From Merdibacter sp965119685 (GTDB taxonomy: Bacteria > Bacillota_I > Bacilli_A > Erysipelotrichales > Erysipelotrichaceae), in the NCBI GenBank assembly GCA_965119685.1, contig OZ221971.1:1860001-1924000 (forward strand): a stretch of 64,000 nt of DNA. Reading direction: 5' to 3'. The position numbers were made by a program, and so were the translations under genes. The notes under the pieces are model-generated. The model had not been told where the DNA came from, made no database searches, and was given only the letters and a program-made list of their open reading frames with translations. Each line of letters begins with the position of its first letter. The stretch's first letter is position 1. Positions 34,204 through 44,106 of the stretch are shown piece by piece.

Positions 34204-35127
34204 ATGGAGCTGTATGAACAGATCCTCACAGAGGTAAAAAAGGCGGTGTATGGCAAGGATGCGCTGTTAGAAAAAATATTGACTGCCATTTTGGCAAAGG
34301 GACACATCCTGTTGGAGGACATCCCCGGCGTAGGAAAGACGACGATCGCCAAGGCGTTTGCCAAAACGATGGGGCTGACGAGCAGACGGATGCAGTTTAC
34401 CGTGGATGTGCTTCCCAGCGATGTGGTCGGCTTCAGCGTCATCGATCCCGCATCCAAACAGGCGCAGCTGCATCCGGGCGCCGTTTTCTGCAACCTCTTT
34501 TTAGCGGATGAGATCAACCGCACCTCCAGCCGTACGCAGGCTGCACTCTTAGAGGTCATGGAAGAAAACAGCATCACAGTCGATGGCACGACGTATCCCG
34601 CCATGGACCCTTTCATCGTCATCGCCACGCAGAACCCTTTTGGCTCTGCCGGCACCCAACCGCTGCCGGAAAGTCAGCTGGAGCGCTTTTTGATGTGTCT
34701 GTCCTGCGGTTATCCGGATAGAGACGCGGAAATTCGCATTCTCAAAAGCAAGGAGCTGCATCAAGAGACGCCCCGTCAGATTGCAGATGTGCAGCAGATA
34801 CGCGCCATGCAGGCGGCATGTGAGCAGGTGTTTGTTCACGAGGATATTTACGCCTACATCGTGACGCTGATTCAGCAAACCCGCATGCGGGAGGAAATCG
34901 CACAGGGCGCCAGTCCCCGCGCTTCCATCGCCCTTGCCGCCGCTGCCAGAGCGCGCGCTTACCTGCGTGGAAGAAGCTATGTCATCCCCGAAGATGTGCA
35001 GGCGTTATTTTTCGACATCGTCCCTCACCGCATCCATTTGAGAGATGGCGCTGAAAACGCCGACGCAAAGAAGGCTGTGCTTGCGGATATTCTCGCCAAT
35101 GTCCGCGAACCGCAGATCGCCGCATGA
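34204..35127 (+). CDS. MoxR family AAA+ ATPase
   Basis: About 307 residues from ATG 34204; GAGGAAGG lies just upstream. Walker A: DIPGVGKTTIAKAFA; Walker B: FLADEINRTSSRTQAAL; sensor 1 and the family signature ATQNPFGSAGTQPLPESQ. MoxR proteins act as chaperone-like ATPases that help mature or activate partner complexes. It overlaps the following DUF58 gene by four bases (ATGA), and a transglutaminase protein follows. This MoxR-DUF58-transglutaminase order is well known in bacteria, though the partner substrate is not. Confidence 0.95.
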   Translation: MELYEQILTEVKKAVYGKDALLEKILTAILAKGHILLEDIPGVGKTTIAKAFAKTMGLTSRRMQFTVDVLPSDVVGFSVIDPASKQAQLHPGAVFCNLFLADEINRTSSRTQAALLEVMEENSITVDGTTYPAMDPFIVIATQNPFGSAGTQPLPESQLERFLMCLSCGYPDRDAEIRILKSKELHQETPRQIADVQQIRAMQAACEQVFVHEDIYAYIVTLIQQTRMREEIAQGASPRASIALAAAARARAYLRGRSYVIPEDVQALFFDIVPHRIHLRDGAENADAKKAVLADILANVREPQIAA

Positions 35128-36074
35128 AAACGCTGTGCTCCTGGGCTGGCTATGTGTGCCTGCTCGCCATACTCGCCCTGTCCTTTCTCATCACCAATGC
35201 GTATCTGCTGTTTTTGCTCATCATCCTGCTGCTCGTTTTGCCATGGCTCTCTCTGCTTATTTTTCATCTGTCCGTACGCAGACTCACCGTGCGCCTCACA
35301 AAGGAGAAAGGCGTTCCTTATATCGAAATCGAAGGCGTATCTGCTCTTGGCACCCCCTTGATACGGCTGTGGTTTGAGGGAGAAAACTGCTTTACAAAAC
35401 AGCGGCGCCAACAGATACTCGCCGTTAACAAACGCACGCCTTATCCCTGCGAAGCATTTTCGATGGGCGGCTTTCGCATTTGTTTCACACAGCTGGAAAT
35501 GCGCGATGCGCTGGGACTGTTTTACCGGCGCAAAGAGATGAAGCAGACACTGCACTATGAAAAGCTGCCCGCTCCCCAACCGCTTCCTTGCCTGAACGCA
35601 CAGCTACAAGGCTCCGCCCGTCATGACAATGGGTGGCGCGATACGCATGAGGTCAGAGAATATCAAAACGGCGATTCCCTGCGTCTGCTTCACCATAAGC
35701 TCAGCTACAAGATCAATAAGCCCATGGTGCGCATCTTTGAAAACGATGTCCGCGCTCGTTTTACGCTCTTTCTCGATCTCAGTTTGCCCCTCGCTCAATG
35801 TGAAGAGACGATCGCGCTCTTTCAGGGCGCTGTGCAAATGTTGCTATCACAAGGATATGCAACAGAGGTGTGCTGGCAGGATGAGAGTGGCTCACACACG
35901 CGGGTGCTGGAGGATGTGCAGGGGGTAACCGCTTGCTTGCGGGCGATTCTCTTTGCGCCAAAGTGCAAAAAACGCTCTTTGCCTGCCCATGCCCTTGCGC
36001 TTGCTGACGGCCTTTATCAAATCAGGGAGAAAGGAGGGAATGGGGATGTCCAAAGTCATGCAGCGGCTCGCTGA
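35124..36074 (+). CDS. DUF58 domain membrane protein
   Basis: 316 residues. Two hydrophobic N-terminal segments (CSWAGYVCLLAILALSFLI and LLFLLIILLLVLPWLSLLIF), a beta-rich region, then the DUF58 signature DTHEVREYQNGDSLRLLHHK and FTLFLDLSLP, which starts a von Willebrand A-like fold. DUF58 proteins work with MoxR ATPases. Translational coupling is seen on both sides: ATGA overlap with moxR and a 29-base overlap with the downstream gene. Confidence 0.9.
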   Translation: MKTLCSWAGYVCLLAILALSFLITNAYLLFLLIILLLVLPWLSLLIFHLSVRRLTVRLTKEKGVPYIEIEGVSALGTPLIRLWFEGENCFTKQRRQQILAVNKRTPYPCEAFSMGGFRICFTQLEMRDALGLFYRRKEMKQTLHYEKLPAPQPLPCLNAQLQGSARHDNGWRDTHEVREYQNGDSLRLLHHKLSYKINKPMVRIFENDVRARFTLFLDLSLPLAQCEETIALFQGAVQMLLSQGYATEVCWQDESGSHTRVLEDVQGVTACLRAILFAPKCKKRSLPAHALALADGLYQIREKGGNGDVQSHAAAR

Positions 36075-38139
36075 TAACGCCGCTATCGGCATTACGCTCT
36101 TGTACTTCCTGCATCTGGAAGCTGTCTTTGCGCCGCTGCCGCCGCAATGGATGATCGTCACCCTCATTCTGTGCGCCTTTGGCTGTTTTCTCTTTCTGCA
36201 TCGCTTTTCCCGCTATGGCTCTTGTATTCTCGCCCTTGCTTTGCTGGCGGTGTTGCTTTTCAGCGCCTTTTTGTTTCCTTCCTTATGGAAGCTTCTCTAT
36301 AATGCGACGTTAGACGCTTACCGACCTTATTCCTCCCTCACCTTTTTTCCTTATCCGATCGATTTATCGCCTGCGATGCAAGAGGGGTTGCTGGTCGTGG
36401 GGATCGCCGCGATGTTTTGGTTTCTCTGCATGCTGTTTGACTGTCTGCTGCGGATATGCCGCTGGCCGCGCATGGCGGCGCTTGTACTCCTGTGCCTGCT
36501 CATCCCCTGCGTATTGCATCATGTGCCTCAGCCCTTCACCATCATCGGCTGGACGGCGGTATTCCTTTCGCTTTTGTTAAAACAGGGTCGTTTTGCGCTT
36601 GCGGCGCGCACGCGTGTCATCTTCCTTTTAGGATCGGCCGCAATCCTGCTGCTTTGTGTGGCGATCTTTCCCAAAGAGAGCGTTTGGGAGAGAGGAGAAT
36701 GGCTGCGCGATCAGTTGCTGACACGGCTGATGACACAGGTGACAAGTGGTTCTGACAGCGAGCAGGTCGATTTAAAACAGGCGGGCAACCGCTCGTACAT
36801 CGGCAGCGTGCATCTCTCGATCAGCGGCGAACCACAAACCTATTACCTGCACACGTACAGCGGCGGATGCTACCTTGAAAACACTTGGCGATCGCCGCAG
36901 GAGGAACTCGACGAAGCGTTTGATTATCTCGCGCTTTTACAACAGCTAAAGCCCTATGACGACGCACTGACACCCTATCAAAGCGATGAACGGCCGACAA
37001 GCTCTGCGATTGTCGTCGAGGACTACCGCAGCAGTGAACGTCTGGCTCTCCCATATTATCTGCACCGCATGCGCTATTTCTCCCCACATGCCTATCAGGA
37101 CAGCTATCTGCTTCGCCCAAAAGACACCATGCGCTATCAATACGATGTCTGGAATACAGACGTCTATCAGGGGTATGCGGCACATTCCTACACCTTTCCT
37201 TCCCTTCAGGATGATTACGGGCGCTTTGTCATGGAGCATTACACCACTCTCAGCGCACAGCAGACTGCGCTCTTTGAGGATTTAGGACTGCGCAGCCCCG
37301 CCGACATGCAGGATGCCTCTTTACAAGAGGTCAGCGGCTATATCAGGAACTATCTTCGCACACATGCGAACTATACCCTTTCCCCCGGCAACTTGGCGCA
37401 GGGAGAGGATTTTGTCACCTACTTTCTTACCCAAACGCATCAGGGATATTGCGTGCACTATGCCAGTGCAGCGGCGCTGATGCTGCGCTACTATGGGTAT
37501 CCGACCCGATATGCGGAAGGCTATCGTGTCAGCGCGGCGGACTTTGATGAGACGCATACCGCCGCTGTGCGCGACTATCACGCGCATGCATGGGTCGAGG
37601 TGTACGATGGGGTGCTGGGATGGGTTCCTCTAGAGTTCACCACAGCGGCGTCATATGATGAGACAGTGGCAGGCGAAGAAACCGGTGATGATACAAACGA
37701 CATTGAAGAGGTCGTCTCCCCTGCCCCAAACACCCCCTCTGAAAGAGGAGAACAGCCGATAACCCCTAAAGAGGAACCCACTCGCTCTGCGCAGAATTAT
37801 TCTTGGCTGCGATGGCTTCTCTATCCGCTCTCGCTTTTGGCTCTCTATGCGCTGAGTTTGCTCGTTCGCCATCATCGTCTGCTTCGGCATGAAAAGGAAA
37901 GCGACGTCAACACCGCCGTCATCGACGGTTACCGCATTTTGATGCACCTGCAAACGCAGGGGATCGAGCCAGACCCGCGGGCAAAACAGCTGGCGCAGCA
38001 GGCGCGCTTTTCCAAGGAAGGCGTCACTGAGGCGCAGCGTCAAGAGATGACGGCGCTCGTACAAAGCGCGATCGCTCAAATCCGCACGCTTCCATGGCGC
38101 AAGAGATGGCGGCTTTATTTCATTTGCGCCATCTGGTAA
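36046..38139 (+). CDS. transglutaminase-like (TgpA-type) membrane protein
   Basis: About 697 residues from ATG 36046; AGGAGG at 36032-36037 is eight bases away, and the ATG at 36040 is too close to it. Several N-terminal membrane segments occupy about residues 10-210, followed by a large extracytoplasmic region. The transglutaminase core near residues 450-540 has Cys in GYCVHYASAAALML, His in DYHAHAWVEVY and the following WVPLEFT in which Glu takes the place of the usual Asp. A Thr/Glu/Pro-rich linker, one further membrane segment and a cytoplasmic tail with a DUF4129-like helical part complete it. It may cross-link or cleave surface proteins. Last of a three-gene operon. Confidence 0.88.
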   Translation: MSKVMQRLADNAAIGITLLYFLHLEAVFAPLPPQWMIVTLILCAFGCFLFLHRFSRYGSCILALALLAVLLFSAFLFPSLWKLLYNATLDAYRPYSSLTFFPYPIDLSPAMQEGLLVVGIAAMFWFLCMLFDCLLRICRWPRMAALVLLCLLIPCVLHHVPQPFTIIGWTAVFLSLLLKQGRFALAARTRVIFLLGSAAILLLCVAIFPKESVWERGEWLRDQLLTRLMTQVTSGSDSEQVDLKQAGNRSYIGSVHLSISGEPQTYYLHTYSGGCYLENTWRSPQEELDEAFDYLALLQQLKPYDDALTPYQSDERPTSSAIVVEDYRSSERLALPYYLHRMRYFSPHAYQDSYLLRPKDTMRYQYDVWNTDVYQGYAAHSYTFPSLQDDYGRFVMEHYTTLSAQQTALFEDLGLRSPADMQDASLQEVSGYIRNYLRTHANYTLSPGNLAQGEDFVTYFLTQTHQGYCVHYASAAALMLRYYGYPTRYAEGYRVSAADFDETHTAAVRDYHAHAWVEVYDGVLGWVPLEFTTAASYDETVAGEETGDDTNDIEEVVSPAPNTPSERGEQPITPKEEPTRSAQNYSWLRWLLYPLSLLALYALSLLVRHHRLLRHEKESDVNTAVIDGYRILMHLQTQGIEPDPRAKQLAQQARFSKEGVTEAQRQEMTALVQSAIAQIRTLPWRKRWRLYFICAIW

Positions 38140-38188
38140 CACTCGCTTTCCAACAAACCGCATAAAACTGACTGTATCGGAGGAAAAG

Positions 38189-38222
38189 ACGCAAGGCGAT
38201 GGCCTTGCGTCCATTTTATTTG
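38189..38222 (+). terminator. rho-independent terminator of the moxR operon
   Basis: ACGCAAGGC and GCCTTGCGT form a perfect stem with a four-base loop, followed by CCATTTTATTTG. It lies about 50 bases after the last stop codon. Confidence 0.82.
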
Positions 38223-38303
38223 TAATCAATAAAAGGGTCATCCGCTGTGCTTACACTGACCGATACAACGGTCAAAGCGCAAAAGCACTCCCCTGTCTTT
38301 TTC

Positions 38304-39422
38304 CTAAATATCCTCGGCTTCTGCCAAACCTTTTTCCCTCTGTGCGTGAAGATCGAGAATCACATATTCACAGATCCCCTCATTTCGAAAAGCGTAGCCC
38401 CAGCCGCCGGCACCGCTGGAGACAATCGCGGTAAACGCTCCCTGATCGCTTCTTCCATAGGTCTGCTCGTTGATAGAAAGCAATGCGCTGATAACGCCGA
38501 TGGGAAACACCTGTCCGTTGTGCGTATGCCCGCTGAGCTGTACGCTGACTCCTAACGCCGCGTTCTCGTTGAGTGACAACGGCTGATGATCGATCAGGAT
38601 GCGAACACCCGCCGGCGCCTGTGCAAGCAGCTGTTCACTGGAGGCCCGCACAGCGTTACGTGGATGCTTGGCATCATCACGGCCGATCAGCACCAGCTCT
38701 TCATCGATGCTGACACTCTCATCGCAAAGCAAGGTGATGCCGCTCTCTGCCATCATTTCCTCCAGCAGCTCTTTACGCCCGCTTTCATCGCCGGAATATC
38801 CCGCGTCATGATTGCCATAGACAGCATAGATTCCTTTGTTTACCTCCACGCTGCCAAGATGGGCAAATACCTGCCGCATCTCTTCTTCGCTCGTACGCTC
38901 ATCCACAATATCGCCGCCTAAAATCAAAAGATCCGCCTGCTGATCGCTCAGCTGCTCGCACAGCGTCTGCAAGCCATCCTCTCCCATCGTCGTAGGATAA
39001 TGCAGATCACTGATAAAAAGGATGCGGTAATCCCGTGACAGCTTTACCTCTTTCTCATAATGTGTCGCATGTACCCTTTGCGCATTCCCTACCCCATAGA
39101 CAAAGAGCGCCGCCGTCACGGCAAACGGCAGCAAAGCACAGATGCAAAGACGCAGATACACTGCCCTGCAATGGCGAAAGAACAGCCAAAAGACGCCTTC
39201 TCCTAAAAGGACAAAGCCCGCAAACATGAGAAGAAACAGCGTCCAAAGAGAGGTGAGATGAAGTGCGAAAAGGGCAAGCAACAGCGATACAACGATCACT
39301 CCCCAACGCGCTTGGTTTTTCACCCTCCATAACCTGTCCGCCCAACGCCGCAAAAACTGATAGAAAAAAGCAAATAACGCCGCCGCCAGCAGCCATGGCA
39401 GCACATGATAGACAAAAAACAT
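38304..39422 (-). CDS. membrane-anchored metallophosphoesterase
   Basis: About 372 residues from ATG 39422. Four hydrophobic segments in the first 120 residues, then a calcineurin-like phosphoesterase domain with the metal-binding motifs FISDLHYPTTMG, ILGGDIVDERT, YGNHDAGY, LIDHQPLS and SGHTHNGQVFP, all complete. It is the YkuE/YaeI-like type often said to act on lipid or nucleotide phosphoesters; the substrate here is unknown. The start touches the stop of the upstream gene (TGATG), so the two are translationally coupled. Confidence 0.92.
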   Translation of the reverse strand: MFFVYHVLPWLLAAALFAFFYQFLRRWADRLWRVKNQARWGVIVVSLLLALFALHLTSLWTLFLLMFAGFVLLGEGVFWLFFRHCRAVYLRLCICALLPFAVTAALFVYGVGNAQRVHATHYEKEVKLSRDYRILFISDLHYPTTMGEDGLQTLCEQLSDQQADLLILGGDIVDERTSEEEMRQVFAHLGSVEVNKGIYAVYGNHDAGYSGDESGRKELLEEMMAESGITLLCDESVSIDEELVLIGRDDAKHPRNAVRASSEQLLAQAPAGVRILIDHQPLSLNENAALGVSVQLSGHTHNGQVFPIGVISALLSINEQTYGRSDQGAFTAIVSSGAGGWGYAFRNEGICEYVILDLHAQREKGLAEAEDI

Positions 39423-40267
39423 CACTTCTCCGCCTCATCGCCGCGCTCGCGCAGACGCAACTGCTCGTTTTCTTTGCGATGCGCTTCAAACGCCGCAAAC
39501 AGCGCCGCAGCCCTTTCCTGCGGGCTTTCCTTTAAGCGCTTTGGAAACGCCGCCGCCAAACGCTTCTTTGTATGACGAAACGCCGAAAGACGCTTTTCAT
39601 ACTGCGCGTGCAGACGCTCCAGCGCCGCCAGCAGCTTTTCATCCGCATCGCTTTCCTCCAACAGCATAGAGATGCGCTGACTTAACGAAGCTTGGGAAGA
39701 CATCAGCGGCAAAGTGCGAAAGGAAGCCGCCAGCTCGCGCAGACTGTCTTCCAGCATGCGGTAGTCCTTGTTCTCGCGTGCGAGCGCATGAATGGTATGC
39801 ACATTATCATAGAGAAAGAGCACTGACAGCACAGCCGCAATGATCAGGCGCAGATGAGCGGGCAGATGGGCGACCATCCCCTCAATCAAAGGATGCGCGA
39901 TTTGTACCACGACAAGCGCCATGACGCCAAACATCACAGAATTGCGCAGACAGATTCGGCCATGCAGGTTAAAACGACGCTGAGAGTAATCCCACCATTT
40001 GCTGTGAAAGAGCTTCTCCATCACATAGCTCGTCACATATTCCAGCACGCTGGTTCCCACCATCCCCGCTAAAAACAGCAGAATGATATGATCGCGGAAA
40101 GGACGCAGGGCATACAGCACAAACAGCGCGCCCCAGCCATAGATGGGACAATACGGTCCCTCTAAAAAACCGCGGTTGACAAAGCGCTTAGCGCCGATGC
40201 CGCAATACAGGCATTCGCAGACCCAGCCCAGCATACTGTATATGAAAAAATATAAAATGTAGTCCAT
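39422..40267 (-). CDS. putative ABC transporter-type membrane protein (CmpB/PF06541 type)
   Basis: 281 residues. The first 170 residues match the family often labelled putative ABC-transporter type IV or CmpB: YILYFFIYSMLGWVCECLY at the start, then NRGFLEGPYCPIYGWGAL and the segment SKWWDYSQRRFNLHGRICL, both diagnostic. Five hydrophobic segments are seen. The last 100 residues are charged and coiled (LEESDADEKLLAALERLHAQ). The molecular function is not established. Upstream partner of the metallophosphoesterase gene. RBS GAGGTG before ATG. Confidence 0.85.
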   Translation of the reverse strand: MDYILYFFIYSMLGWVCECLYCGIGAKRFVNRGFLEGPYCPIYGWGALFVLYALRPFRDHIILLFLAGMVGTSVLEYVTSYVMEKLFHSKWWDYSQRRFNLHGRICLRNSVMFGVMALVVVQIAHPLIEGMVAHLPAHLRLIIAAVLSVLFLYDNVHTIHALARENKDYRMLEDSLRELAASFRTLPLMSSQASLSQRISMLLEESDADEKLLAALERLHAQYEKRLSAFRHTKKRLAAAFPKRLKESPQERAAALFAAFEAHRKENEQLRLRERGDEAEK

Positions 40268-40398
40268 GGTTTCACCTCAGTTGACGATTTCTTCTTATTT
40301 TCTTCATTCGATGATCGTTATTATAGTATTCCCCTATCCATCAAAAATCAACCTTTGACACGCTCCTCGACCCTGCGCATCACCATTGATTTGCGCGA

Positions 40399-41268
40399 TC
40401 AGCGCTGTGCCCGCCGATAACCCGCGGCAATCGCGTCCTCCTCGCTGTCAAAGAGCACCAGATATTTGGAGTCCGCCATCTCATCGTAAGCGGCCTGTCC
40501 CGGACAGTGATAGATTTTGGAACGGCTGTTCGCACGGATGACGCCTTCGCTGTATGTCTCTCCCATCCCCTGCTTCTCTGCTTGGCTGCTGCCGTCGCTG
40601 TAATCGATCTCAATCCCCGGCTGTACGTTATAGATGAATACATTGAAGCAGATGGACGCTCCCTGATCTTCCAGCGAATAGGCCTCTAACTGTACTCCGC
40701 GGGCGACAAGCTCCTGATCGACAAAGATCGGCGTCGCCCGATAGAGCACATGATTGTCTGTTTCCTTGATATAATCCGCCACCATATTTTCAAACGGCAG
40801 CATCCCCTCCACGTTCATATAGCGGGTACCGGTGATGAGATTGCGCTCATTGGCATCTTCTCCGGACAGCTGCCAGCCGATGAGGTGACAGCGGTTATAG
40901 AGATATTTGCCGTCCACACTATCGTATTTGACCGTATGCCAGCCGCTGGGCTTCACCTGTCCGATGCTGCCGCGCTCTTTTTGCGGCATCAGCTTTTGTG
41001 AGAGATTGGCGTAAGCGATGGTGCAGCGTCCAAGCGCATCCAGCTCTCCATAGGATTCAAAGCTGTCCGCATTGAGATCTTCCTTGGAAAAGGAAGGCAC
41101 ATTGCCGTTGATTTCTACATACGGCTCTCCCGTATAGGATGGAATTTCCTCGATCGTAACCGTCGGTGCCGGTGTATTCGAAGGCGATTCTATCAGCGTT
41201 TCGCAGCCAAACAGCACGCCGGCTAACAGCACGCACAGCAGACTTCTCCAAATATGTGTTCTCTTCAT
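40399..41268 (-). CDS. DNA/RNA non-specific endonuclease lipoprotein (EndA/NucA-like)
   Basis: About 289 residues from ATG 41268. Lipobox in LLAGVLFGCET (Cys near residue 16). Residues 60-215 match the streptococcal competence nuclease family: SYGELDALGRCTIAYANLSQ, the His-containing signature YNRCHLIGWQLSGEDANERN (variant of DRGH) and NLITGTRYMNVEGM. These nucleases cut DNA and RNA with Mg2+ at the cell surface, for feeding or defence. The C-terminal 60 residues resemble a small thermonuclease-tail domain seen in such proteins (SKIYHCPGQAAYDEMADS). Monocistronic. Confidence 0.9.
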   Translation of the reverse strand: MKRTHIWRSLLCVLLAGVLFGCETLIESPSNTPAPTVTIEEIPSYTGEPYVEINGNVPSFSKEDLNADSFESYGELDALGRCTIAYANLSQKLMPQKERGSIGQVKPSGWHTVKYDSVDGKYLYNRCHLIGWQLSGEDANERNLITGTRYMNVEGMLPFENMVADYIKETDNHVLYRATPIFVDQELVARGVQLEAYSLEDQGASICFNVFIYNVQPGIEIDYSDGSSQAEKQGMGETYSEGVIRANSRSKIYHCPGQAAYDEMADSKYLVLFDSEEDAIAAGYRRAQR

Positions 41269-41339
41269 CATTTCCTCCACCTTTTTCCTCAAACGCAAGA
41301 GTGATCACAGTCATGTGCACTCTTATCGGCTGAGTTGAC

Positions 41340-41780
41340 TTAGATTCTCTTTCCTTTTTTACCGCTCTCTTTTCGATAGTGCTCTACGCTAATGCGCGGA
41401 TGTGACTTCCCCGCAAACTCATATCTCTTTACACAGCACCATAGCGGCGCTTTCAGCGTGAGGCGCAGCTTTTCATCACTTGGATAGCGGCGGTTCCAGC
41501 GATAGATCACCACTTCCTCCAGCTCCTTCTCATACGCCGACACTTCTCCATCTTCAAAGACACACCAGCCCGATAAAGAGCAGGCGTGCGCCCACGAGGG
41601 AACGATCGTACAAGAGACACTTTCCTGTGTCTTATAGAGCTCTGCCGTGCTCGCTTTCATGAGCAGTCCCTCTTTTCCATAACGGGCGCACACATCCTCC
41701 CGCTGATGGACATCCTGACTCACCCGCCGGGAGTGAAAGCAGATGCCGCCGTTATCCTCAACGCATATGATTGCCTTCAC
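41340..41780 (-). CDS. conserved hypothetical protein (short, Cys-containing)
   Basis: About 146 residues if the GTG at 41780 is used, which places the conserved start KAIICVEDNGGICFHSRRVS near the N-terminus; an ATG at 41801 is an alternative. The start matches, from memory, a family of about 150 residues in gut clostridia that is often misnamed ribonuclease Z. No metallo-beta-lactamase motif is visible here. A later segment PSWAHACSLSGWCVF holds paired cysteines. Function unknown. Confidence 0.65.
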   Translation of the reverse strand: MKAIICVEDNGGICFHSRRVSQDVHQREDVCARYGKEGLLMKASTAELYKTQESVSCTIVPSWAHACSLSGWCVFEDGEVSAYEKELEEVVIYRWNRRYPSDEKLRLTLKAPLWCCVKRYEFAGKSHPRISVEHYRKESGKKGKRI

Positions 41781-41801
41781 CGCCTTGCCACTCCTCTCCA
41801 T

Positions 41802-42111
41802 TCCCTACTATGATACACTGTTTTCACAAAGACAGCGAGCAAAACCGTGCGATTGTTTAAAAAAGAAGCAAGCAGCCGCAACGATGCGACCATACCCCTT
41901 GTATCAGTTTCACAACCTATAAAACATCCACATGAAAAGAGGGGCGCTGTGCATCCCCCGCTATGAAACAGCGTGCAAAAGCGCAGACCCAACAGCAAAA
42001 ACAAAAAGAGAGCCGCGTCCACTCTCCATCATCCAGGCAATCGACACGGCAATCTTTCTAGATTCTATTTAACAAGGCATTGCTCTTACAATCATATCCT
42101 TATCACGCTGC
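41802..42111. other. intergenic region, no gene recognised
   Basis: About 310 bases. No gene, no clear terminator and no repeat family member seen. Confidence 0.4.
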
Positions 42112-44106
42112 TCACACTGCCCGCTTGACGATGCCATAGTACACGCGCGAGGTCAACAGATACAGCAGACAGTACACGAGAGCAAACGCGATAAAGCAAA
42201 GCACGGTCGTCCACAGAAACAGCGATGTATTCATCAGCGAGAGCACCCGCAGCAGCTGATTGACGATCGGGAAAGCAAAGGCAATATGCAAAGCGCTCAT
42301 CGCCAATGGCAGAAAGAATACCATGAGCACCTGCGAACGGATAACCTTTCGTACCTCATGATGTCCCATGCCGACCTTCTGCATGATCTCAAAACGGCTT
42401 TGATCCTCATACCCTTCGCTGATCTGCTTGTAGTAGAGAATCAGCACGGTCGCCATCACAAAGAGGATGCTCAAAAAGATGCCGATGAACAAAAAGCCTG
42501 CGTACAGCGAGAAGAAATCACTGTAAGAATCAGTGCGCGACTCCACATAGCTCGCCGTTTCCAACGATGAAATCCGCTCTTGCAAGCGCTCATACAGCGC
42601 AAGGTTTTGTTCCCTTGTCCCATCCGTATCAAAGGCATAGTAATGCATGATCTCGCTTGCCTGATCGCCATAGGCCGCCTTTTGCCGCTCATAGAGCGCA
42701 TCGATTACACTTTGATCCTCTACGACGATCCCATAGGCATCGGAAATCGTCACTGCGCTAGGTCCGTTAGGCAGAAATGCGTCCAGACGTTCCTTGATGA
42801 GGAAACGCTCTCCCAGCAAAGAGAGACTCTCTTCCTCATAGTTGTCCGCAGAAGCAAACAATAAAATCTCTCCGGGTGCTAATGTGCGCGTTTCCCCGCT
42901 GTTGCGGTTGTAATCCGCCAAAGTGATAAAGGACAGTGTGGCAATATCCTCCATATTTCCCACATTCCCCAATGCGGTGTCCGTCAAAAACTGATCCTCG
43001 CTTCGTAACGCCGAAAAGAACAGAACCGAATAGTCCAAGGATGATACCTGCCGTAAGCCCATCTCGGCCAGCGCATCCTTTGCCTGCTCATTCACCAGCT
43101 GCTGATCGCTGAGCGACGCGTTTTGCGTGGAGATATTGATTTCGCGGGGATAGCGCGCCTGCACGGTATCTTCCATTCCCGCATACAGTGCGATCGTCGT
43201 CGACAGCATCACAAGCACCATCGTCGACAAAATGCAGATATTAGCGAGTCCCACCGCGTTTTGTTTCATGCGATAGATCATCGTCGAAACGTTGATAAAC
43301 GGCCCGGTGTGATAGTAAAAGCGCTTGTTTTTCTTCATCAGCTTCAAAACGGCAATCGAACCGGCCGTAAACAGCAGGTAGGTAGCGATGATGACGAGCA
43401 CGACCGCCAAGAAAAACAGCAGGAATGCCGAAAGCGGATTTTTCACGGTGAGGGCAATGCCATAACCGCCGCCCAGGCTCACAAACCCCAGCAGCGTCAT
43501 CAGCCATTTCGTCTTCGGTTCCCGCTCGCCGACGCTGCTGCCATGCAAAAGCTCAATCGGATTTGCCAGATGAATCTGACGGGTGCTGTTTAAGAAGATC
43601 AGCACATAAATCACACCAAACAGCAGACAGGTCGAGCGAATGGTGCCGCTTTCGATATGCATGGCTAACGGCATCGTCCCCTGCGCCATCATCGACAGCA
43701 GCAGATAGAGCGCCCGTTCTAAAACGACGCCAAGCGAAATCCCGCCCACCAGCGACACGAATGCGATCAACAAGGTTTCATAAGCGATGACATACACGAT
43801 ATGGCGCTTTTCCATTCCCAGAATGTTAAACACGCCAAACTCTTTCCTGCGCCGCTTCATCAAAAAGCTGTTAGTATAAAACAGAAAGATGATGACAAAC
43901 AAAGCGACCACATAGCTGCCAAGCGTCAGCAGCGAGCGCATCTGCGCACCGCCAAACATCGTCTCTAAATCCGGATTGACACAAAGAGAGGCAATCACAT
44001 AATACATCATCACACTCAGCAGACAGGTAAACAGATACGGAAGCACCATCCGCGCATTCTTGCGCAGGTTGCTCAGTGCCAAGCGGATGAAAAACAGGCT
44101 ATTCAT
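42112..44106 (-). CDS. ABC transporter permease, FtsX/BceB-like
   Basis: About 664 residues from ATG 44106 (MNSLFFIRLALSNLRKNARM). Ten membrane segments in the BceB arrangement: four near the start, a large extracellular loop of about 210 residues between segments seven and eight (about 310-530), and the last three at the C-terminus. The final KVGMGHHEVRKVI loop faces the ATPase. BceAB-type pairs detect or expel cell-wall-active peptide antibiotics. No two-component sensor genes are next to it, which departs from the usual arrangement. Its start overlaps the stop of the ATPase gene. Confidence 0.85.
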   Translation of the reverse strand: MNSLFFIRLALSNLRKNARMVLPYLFTCLLSVMMYYVIASLCVNPDLETMFGGAQMRSLLTLGSYVVALFVIIFLFYTNSFLMKRRRKEFGVFNILGMEKRHIVYVIAYETLLIAFVSLVGGISLGVVLERALYLLLSMMAQGTMPLAMHIESGTIRSTCLLFGVIYVLIFLNSTRQIHLANPIELLHGSSVGEREPKTKWLMTLLGFVSLGGGYGIALTVKNPLSAFLLFFLAVVLVIIATYLLFTAGSIAVLKLMKKNKRFYYHTGPFINVSTMIYRMKQNAVGLANICILSTMVLVMLSTTIALYAGMEDTVQARYPREINISTQNASLSDQQLVNEQAKDALAEMGLRQVSSLDYSVLFFSALRSEDQFLTDTALGNVGNMEDIATLSFITLADYNRNSGETRTLAPGEILLFASADNYEEESLSLLGERFLIKERLDAFLPNGPSAVTISDAYGIVVEDQSVIDALYERQKAAYGDQASEIMHYYAFDTDGTREQNLALYERLQERISSLETASYVESRTDSYSDFFSLYAGFLFIGIFLSILFVMATVLILYYKQISEGYEDQSRFEIMQKVGMGHHEVRKVIRSQVLMVFFLPLAMSALHIAFAFPIVNQLLRVLSLMNTSLFLWTTVLCFIAFALVYCLLYLLTSRVYYGIVKRAV